A program made the translations under genes and the position numbers. Shown piece by piece: positions 57,261-64,000 of a DNA stretch of 64,000 nucleotides (within the stretch, counting starts at the first letter, position 1; each line of letters begins with the position of its first letter). The stretch spans positions 186,001 to 250,000 of the forward strand of contig JBEWZL010000302.1 in assembly GCA_045837725.1 (NCBI GenBank), read 5' to 3'. The notes below the pieces were generated by a model. It saw nothing but the letters and a program-made list of their open reading frames with translations. It made no database searches and was not told where the DNA came from. This DNA is from Vermamoeba vermiformis. Taxonomy: Eukaryota; Tubulinea; Echinamoebida.

Positions 57261-58959
57261 ATGGACTATTTTGCGCTATTAAGCGATGAGCTGATTGTAG
57301 AAGTATTCAAAAATTTGGACGCAAATGAGCTCGCGCGATCTGCTCTGATCAGCAGACGAATTTGCAAAATTGCTGATGACGATACATTATGGTAAGTATT
57401 TAAAAAAATGAACGCATATTTATGCGATAAATTCTTAATTTAAGGAACGTTTATTGAGGATCTCAGTTTTCAATTTAATTTTCTAACGTGTCTTTGAATA
57501 TAGGCGACAATTTTCTGCCGATGTCGTGGATACAAACGATCGATTTTATTATATGATTACTCAATATGCCCAGCAGAAAAAGCACAAACGATTATTCATA
57601 TTTTACTCTTTTTATTTGCAATATTTTCAGTAAGTACCGCATAACACTCGATCATGTTATTATGCTTAATTTAATTCAAATGCTTTACCGCTTAATCTTC
57701 ATAATCAATTAAGATCTACTTGACTGACGTGTCTCTTAGACAAAGTGAAGATAATCGACCCACAATAAGCAACAAATGGCTCAACTCACTCGTATCGTGG
57801 ATCACGTTAATTATAGCGCGGCTAGTCACTGCTCCATTAGGTACTGACATAACTACAAAATTATGCTTTTTTCAAATTGCAGCAGCAAGTAATAACGAAT
57901 AGTGATTAATTTCCTTATATGGTAATCAGAGACAGTGGGTGTTATTCAACAAACAGGCGTGGCACAAGTCGAGTCAGGCACCGTTAAGACTTTTCAATCG
58001 TTAATTGAACGTGAAGGATGGCTGGCGTTATTCAAGGGCGAGTCATTAGTGGCCTTAAGAACGGCTCATATCTTATTAACGCCTATACTAAGCTATATTG
58101 CCAATTTATTCAACTTTGGTACGTACACTAAGCACTTTTCAATATTAAAATAAAATTGATAAAATTTCGTACTGGATTAATACTCCTATTTTATTATAGA
58201 TACTTCAGTGCTCTCAGGCTTGCTAATGTTTCCAGTCAACCTTATACAAACGCGACTAGTCGTCCAACCGTTTGATAATAAGCGTTATTCCGGTTTTACG
58301 CATGCAGTCTACAAGATCGTTTCGAGCCAAGGTCTTAAAGGGCTATGGCGAGGCGTTTCATTTACTTTATCAGGTATAATAGCAAACATACTATATATAG
58401 TGCATATTATAACATGTCTTGCAGTACTGGTGCCTCTTACAGTCGTCAGCAATTTCTTATGGCGATTGATTAAGAAGAACTTGGCTAGCAATCAAATATT
58501 TTCATCAAGAATGGGTGCCGTAATGTTCTTGAATCTTCTCAAGCTGTATTTTGCCGTAAGTACTCTAGTTTACTTGATCTTTTATAATCAAATTGCGTTA
58601 CGCGATCCGATCTCGTTGTCTGGTGCATCTATGAGCTAACTATACCATCATAGTGCATAGCTTATCCTCAAGACACGCTTGTCAAGCAGTTTCAAACTGC
58701 TGCCTTCGATTTGCCGTCAAATTACTTTCAACCTCGGTGGAAATTGACCTCGTACGGCGATTTCTTCAAAAAACTGCTTTATCCGTTCAAAATTGACTTA
58801 TGGCGCGGAATATTACTACATATTATTCGTTCGATGGTGCAAGGTATTGTTATTCATCGTGTGTACGCGGTCTTTCCTTGGATCTTGCGTAAATGGAAAT
58901 CTTATCAGTTGCAACGCGAATTAAAGCAGTTCCTCGATAAAGGATACGCTGACTTGTAA
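57261..58959 (+). CDS. F-box protein fused to a mitochondrial carrier (SLC25-like) domain
   Basis: Six exons (57261-57391, 57504-57629, 57740-57840, 57930-58118, 58200-58555, 58654-58959) join in perfect frame to 402 residues. Residues 1-45 are an F-box: LLSDELIVEVFKNLDANELA then SRRICKIADDDTLWRQF. From about residue 95 lie three mitochondrial-carrier units with the signature positions TAPLETVGVIQQ, FPVNLIQTRL and AYPQDTLVKQF, each followed by an REGWLALFKGES-, GLKGLWRGVS- or LWRGILLH-type loop. The second signature (PVN..Q) is degenerate, as in outer-membrane members such as Mtch/SLC25A46. F-box proteins recruit SCF ubiquitin ligase, so the fusion suggests a membrane-anchored ubiquitin adaptor; that role is inference. 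Confidence 0.85.
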
Positions 58960-59237
58960 TATAGATATGTATATATGACAATAATATTCATTTGTAAATA
59001 AAAAGGAGGATCAGTTCTGATTGCAAGAGCGGATGTGGTTTCATAAGTACGCACCATCGACAAATGCGATGCGCTCCGTAATACAATACACGTGCCACGA
59101 TAAGAGAGTATTTAGTGCCAATAGAACTACTTTGGTTGAATTCTCTTCGATTTCGATTTCTGGTGACATCAAAAAAAACTGACACTCCAAAATTTGAAAT
59201 CATATCTTTTATTCATTTTCAACTTGTATACTAGGCA

Positions 59238-61099
59238 ATGCTAAACAGTAAGTAGCAAGCACGTAATGAATGCTTTGAATGTGATTTGCAAACTATCCAA
59301 TGGATCGGTATCGATAGAAATGAATCATTAACGAGTTATTTTAGGAAAATTACTGGAGTGCCTGTTGATTATAGTAGCGATTATTTTGCAGCAAACAAAT
59401 GCAACTGTCACCGTACAAGTAGGCGAGGAAATTAAACAATTTAGAGCGGTGTTCGATCCCGTTTCGTCTATATGGCCATTTAATGCAACAGCTTACCTTG
59501 TTGTAATTCCTCCCGGAGAAGATTGTAATTTGCAAGGACGAGATCTGACGGGCAAAATAGTTTTAATCGGCAATTTTACTTGCGATGAAAAATATCTGCG
59601 AGTTCCAGCAATAGAAGCAACAGGCGCTATAGTAAGTATTATCTCAAAATGAGAATAATTATTAGAGGCTATTGAATCAATTTGGGGTAATTATCTGCGC
59701 CCAAAAATTTTCTAAAATTGCCACCACGATCCGATCTGACAGCACTACCGTTTAGGGCATTATCAAGAACTTATATCTGACTGAACCATATGAATGGGAT
59801 TACGCATTTGTTTCTGGCAATACTCTCGCCCAAAACAATTTAGCTTTCTTAGGAATCGATTATCGAGTACGTAGTCCTAATTGTGACTTGCCCGTGCAGC
59901 CTATTTATTTCAATTTAGGACGGAATAGTACTAGAGCAGCTATGGCAGTCTCAAAACTACTCTTTGCAAGTGAACATCCTTTCTGGTACGTACGAGTATC
60001 GATACTTTGACATTTTGACACTTTTGAAACGAGAGCTTAGCTACTTCATTACTCGGCTGTTAGTGTTTGAAGTTTAACTATTTTTCAGACGAACATCCAC
60101 TGCTACAAAAAGGCCAGTCGCCAGCGTCACTCTTCCTATTGATATTCGGCCTTATAATCGCTCTCGTTGCACTTGGATTCGTCTCGCGTCAATTGCACTT
60201 GTTCAAGGGTGGCGCGGTGATGACACGCATTGCTTTGTTGCTGCTACTCGTGTCGAACCTAGGTAAGTGCACGAGGATACATCTAACAGTCTGCACTTGC
60301 TGATGAACCTGTATATCAGCCATTATTACAGAACGAATATTACGACTAGTCTTCGTATTCACCGGCCACATCCAATTCTTCATCATTGTGAGCATTCTCA
60401 TCTTTGGTTTGATGTTCGTTGGATTTGCAGCCGTATTTATCGGTCTGTACTGGTCAACGCTCGTGTTTACTGTTCATGCGGACAGAATGCAAAGCAAACG
60501 AGTGTTTTTGCCCATTTTGATTGTTTTCTTGGTACGTACAGTAATGCGAACTTAATGCTTGCCAGTTGTTCTAACTTACTTTTTGCTAGTTACTTTTTGT
60601 GGCCTATACGACGTTTCTAATGGTAGATGGGCTATTTTGGATCGCTCGCTCAGTGTTTGAAGTCATTTTTATCGTGGTTCTCGGTGTAAGTTCCAAACGT
60701 GATCTAGTGACACTTCGTACTCACACTCCAATCCTTTATGTAGCTGGTTGCTTTATACTTCATAGGCATTGGATCGTTTTTAATTCACTCGCTCAAAAAG
60801 TACGGCAAAGCAGCAGTTAACAAAAGGAAGATTTCGCGCAGAGTAAGCCCAGTTCTTCGGGGGTATTAATCGAGTTCTCATTGTTCTTCTCATAGTTAAC
60901 AACGCTATTGATATTGAAAGGCATTAGTCTGCTCGCGTTGTTGGCAGTGACATTAGTGACAGCAGCTCCTGTCTACGGCACGCGAATTGATTATTTTTGG
61001 GGCATTCCTTCGCTCATGAACTTCTTTTGTGCGTGCTGTATTGTAACTTTAGCTGCTTTGTTCAAACGACCTGCGACGCCAAAGCCAAGTTCCGTGTAA
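59238..61099 (+). CDS. PA-domain multi-pass (about 7-TM) membrane protein
   Basis: The ATG at 59238 begins a 10-nt coding exon; the next exon (from 59345) continues a signal peptide (LLECLLIIVAIILQQTNA). A protease-associated domain follows: NLQGRDLTGKIVLIGNFTCD then RVPAIEATGAIGIIKNLY, the GKI.L..RG.C.F..K...A...GA.G motif set. After it come about seven hydrophobic helices (ASLFLLIFGLIIALVALGF, MTRIALLLLLVSNL, FFIIVSILIFGLMFVGFAAV, LLFVAYTTFLMVDGLFWIA, LTTLLILKGISLLALLAVTL). No RING or peptidase residues are seen. The donor near 59971 (GTGAAC) and the small exon near 60770 are my best choices but not certain. Possibly a receptor or sorting protein. Confidence 0.65.
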
Positions 61100-61511
61100 A
61101 TAAACTAACTGTAATTCCTTTTACTCGAAATTTCTTCAGGTGTCATGAGTAAAGGCTTCCATTCGGCGCCATGTTTTTCATCACGTATAAGATTGATAGT
61201 GAGCAGTTGCTTGAAAACCTTACAGGCCGGTACCTACTTTGCCTTCACAAAATATCCTCGGGAATGGTTCAAGTAGGGAAAAACTGGTGCTGTCGGAAGT
61301 GCCCAGATCTCGCCGAAAACAATCTGCATGGAGTGAACTTCAGATACATAACTGATAATATTGAGATTACTACTTAGATTTTTTTCCTTATCATATCACG
61401 TGTTTGCCCTGTAGAAGAACTTGTGTGAGGTGTCGTCTTTTTGTGCATTATTTTTTTTATTGAATAATCGAATACCATACGAGCACATTATTATGTTAGC
61501 ATTGAAACACT
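61100..61511. other. Intergenic region
   Basis: About 410 bp. A frame at 61171-61377 starting MFFITYKIDSE is open for 68 codons with a CCRKC motif but has no splice or promoter support, so I do not call it. A poly-T stretch lies near 61380 and 61449. Confidence 0.35.
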
Positions 61512-64000
61512 ATGCAGCCTAATCAATACAACAATCAATATGTGCAGTGGCACGGTCAGCCTCAAGGCACGACTTACAATCAAGCCACTAATACCTATTA
61601 TGTAACAAATAATAATCCTTATATGACGCAACAATTGCCCCAACAGCAATATGTGCAGCAACCATTGGTAAATAATCGAAAAATTAAATTGGCGAATTGG
61701 TTTATTTTTTTGCGAATTACGTCCATGTAATCTGAAATTCAATTTATTTAGAAATTAAAATACTAATGATTATAATATGCCGTGATATGAAGTAATTATT
61801 GATATTTGATTTCTTTTACAATTTTTGATATTTTTTTCTAAATTTAGATCTACCAGCAGCATTATCCTCAACAACAAATGCATTACAATACGATGCAACA
61901 ACCTATGAATACTGCGCAAATGCCATATCAAACGAATATGAATCAAATGTACACGCAGACTCCGACTCAGACACAGCAAATCCAGCCGCCTTACAATTCC
62001 TTAAATTCAAACGATCCTTATAACGTTATGTATCATCAACCAGGACTACAGCAATACGGAACAATGGGTACCAACTCACCTGCGCCTTCATCTCCCGCAC
62101 CTTCGACACCTAGCTCGGAACCAGATCCGGAAATTGAAAAATTAAAGAAAGAAATAGAAGACATTAAAAAGACTAGGCAACAGCGCAAGTTAGAAGAGCA
62201 TCTCAAGTACTTGTCGGTGCAAGAGACCAGCGCGCCACCGCCAGAATTGAAAGTAGAGCCGGTAGTGCGCGATACTCGAGCTCAATCCGTCTCTGCTGCT
62301 GGCTTACGAAGAACTCATACTGTAGCACCATCGGTAAATATATAGTATATTTCGAAGCGTTACTGGAATTTGAGACTAGATCTAATTATACTTTTCCTTG
62401 CAATTTCGTTTTATTTTTTATTAATTTTCAAATAATTAGGCCGATCCAGTTGTAGATGTACCTTTGAGGCGTTCAACGAGTGCTATTCCTTCAAGACCTA
62501 TTGTTCAAGATGCTGGACCTAAAATTAGCGAATGTACGTAATCGTTCAAGTATTTAGCAGTAGCTCGACGTAATTACATTAATATACGATTGTAGATCGG
62601 TCAGCTACTATGCCGCAGGAGGAGGATCAAATTTTCAATACTTCTGATCGCTCAAATATCATTTTGATTCGCAAGTTTGCCTACGATCCAAAAGAATTTG
62701 GTAAGCTGCAGCAACAGATCGATATTATACTTGTTCTATAATAAAACAATATTATAGCGCAAACACTAATTAATTTATTATTAGAGTCCACTATGGGCGG
62801 TTGCAATTTGACCGAGCAACAATTCTCTGATATTATGCAACGAGGCAACGTTATGACTTACGTCGCTAAGTAAGTGTAATATATAGGGCCATTATTATAA
62901 TATAATGCCCCAATTGTTTGGACTGAAATTAATCCGTCTTTTTTAATAGGGAAGGTACCGTCCACAAATATCACTTCTGTTTACATAAATCGGAAAAATT
63001 CTTGATGTACGGCAGTAGAAAAGGTGAGTTAATATGATATAGTCTCGAACAAGGCAACTAATGAAATTATTCCAATTACCAGTGGATCTGCGTCAAGTTT
63101 TGTCAATTCATCGCGGACAGATTACAGACACGTTTATCAATGCGCAGTCACTCGTATTTGATAAAGTGAACGTATCATTTTCTATTATTATGACGTACGT
63201 ATCGATATAACCTCACACATATGAAATCAAGAAATTTCCAAATTAGGAAGGCCAGTACACGATCCAATGTATGATTTCTTGTTCTATGACTAATGACCTA
63301 TTATTTATAGCGATATGACTGTGGATGTAGTCGCTGATTCACCACTACAATTTGAGCTCTGGACGCAAGGTCTCATCATGTTCATCAAACGCGCCAAGTC
63401 TTATTGGAACGCATCCACTACTCGGTAATTAGTCGTTGTTGTATATAAGTTTAGTATGTATGCTAATCATTTAATCAGATTATACGAGAAGCTATGGATT
63501 GAATTACAAAAAGAAAAAGTTCCGATGAAAGAAGTTTACGAGCTGTTGCCGCGCTTGTTCATCAATCCAAAATCAGTGGACTTTACGACTGCATTTAGTG
63601 TAAGATATACATAGCTCATTATATATACAGATATGTCTAACTTTTGTGATGTTTAGCAAGTGGATCAAGATGAGGATGGGCTGATCAACTCACTCGAGTT
63701 CTGCATGCTAATGACGAAATTACGTGCCAGACAAGAAATGTATCCTGTGTTTCAACGATACGCCAGCAACAAAATCACATTGACTGCCAAGGACTTTCAA
63801 AAATTCTTGCGCGTGGAGCAGAAAGTAAGTCACTACAGCAAAATTACCAGATTAGGAAATGGACCGGCGTATGTATTCTAATGTTGATATCGTGTTCAGG
63901 AAGTGACGCGCACATTAGACAATGTTGTGGCGTTGATTCAATCAATCAAATCTCGTCCTGAATTCATGCACGAGAAGAGATCGCGCGAACATCCGAATGA
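61512..64000 (+). CDS. Phosphoinositide-specific phospholipase C (N-terminal part; 3' end outside window)
   Basis: The first two exons encode a Gln/Asn/Tyr/Pro-rich low-complexity N-terminus, then a short coiled coil (EKLKKEIEDIKKTRQQRKLE). A PH domain follows over several small exons: NVMTYVAKEGTVHKYHFCLH, FLMYGSRK, VDLRQVLSIHRG, DSPLQFELWTQG. Then an EF-hand region with the loop DQDEDGLINSLEF (complete Ca2+ ligands) and the typical PLC text NKITLTAKDFQKFLRVEQKE. The catalytic X/Y barrel and C2 domain would lie beyond base 64000. PI-PLC cleaves PIP2 to IP3 and diacylglycerol downstream of G proteins, which fits the receptors nearby. Confidence 0.85.

Overview
The window is a gene-dense eukaryotic nuclear locus. 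Genes lie on both strands, most are split by 42-100 nt GT..AG introns (donors usually GTAAGT or GTACGT, acceptors TAG or CAG), and intergenic gaps are usually a few hundred bases. An early-diverging fungus (chytrid-like or zoopagomycete-like) is the best guess, by inference. Two DUF4246 proteins and a BIM1/X325-like copper protein are typical of fungi. Two class C receptors with bacterial-type binding domains and a cAMP-receptor-like GPCR are more usual in early-diverging fungi and amoebozoans. An amoebozoan is not excluded. I recognised no tRNA, rRNA, CRISPR array or autonomous transposon.

Layout. 0-8 kb: tail of a Pro-rich membrane protein, a single-pass protein with a similar tail, a Cys-rich single-pass protein, a complete 517-bp MITE with 8-bp target duplications, a GT14 and a GT8 glycosyltransferase. 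8-19 kb: a mitochondrial-type ABC half transporter, a multi-pass membrane protein, two adjacent DUF4246 genes (the second has lost predicted metal ligands) and an unknown gene. 19-27.5 kb: an IFI6/IFI27-like gene, a class C GPCR with a bacterial solute-binding ectodomain and one in-frame stop, an amphipathic repeat protein, a decayed PROPPIN (WIPI/Atg18) copy, a heptad-repeat protein and a cAMP-receptor-like GPCR. 27.5-35 kb: V-ATPase subunit A, a dual-specificity phosphatase, a small secreted protein and a broken GPI-type surface protein with Cys-rich repeats. 35-48 kb: an ankyrin-WD40 protein, NOL12/RRP17, RPS29, two tandem Cys-repeat receptors and RNPS1. 48-64 kb: a secreted protein, a type I membrane protein, an Apd1-like ferredoxin, a two-TM miniprotein, an intact class C GPCR, the BIM1-like protein, an F-box protein fused to a mitochondrial carrier, a PA-domain multi-TM protein and the N-terminal part of a PI-specific phospholipase C that runs off the end.

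How the genes relate. This is not an operon-like system: housekeeping genes (V-ATPase A, RPS29, NOL12, RNPS1) are mixed with an environmental-sensing set of receptors, PLC and Cys-rich surface proteins. The most unusual items are the F-box/carrier fusion, whose six exons join in frame; the tandem receptors with diverged ectodomains but almost identical membrane/tail exons; and the DUF4246 pair with one predicted dead copy. Exon joins were worked out by hand and unresolved ones are flagged.
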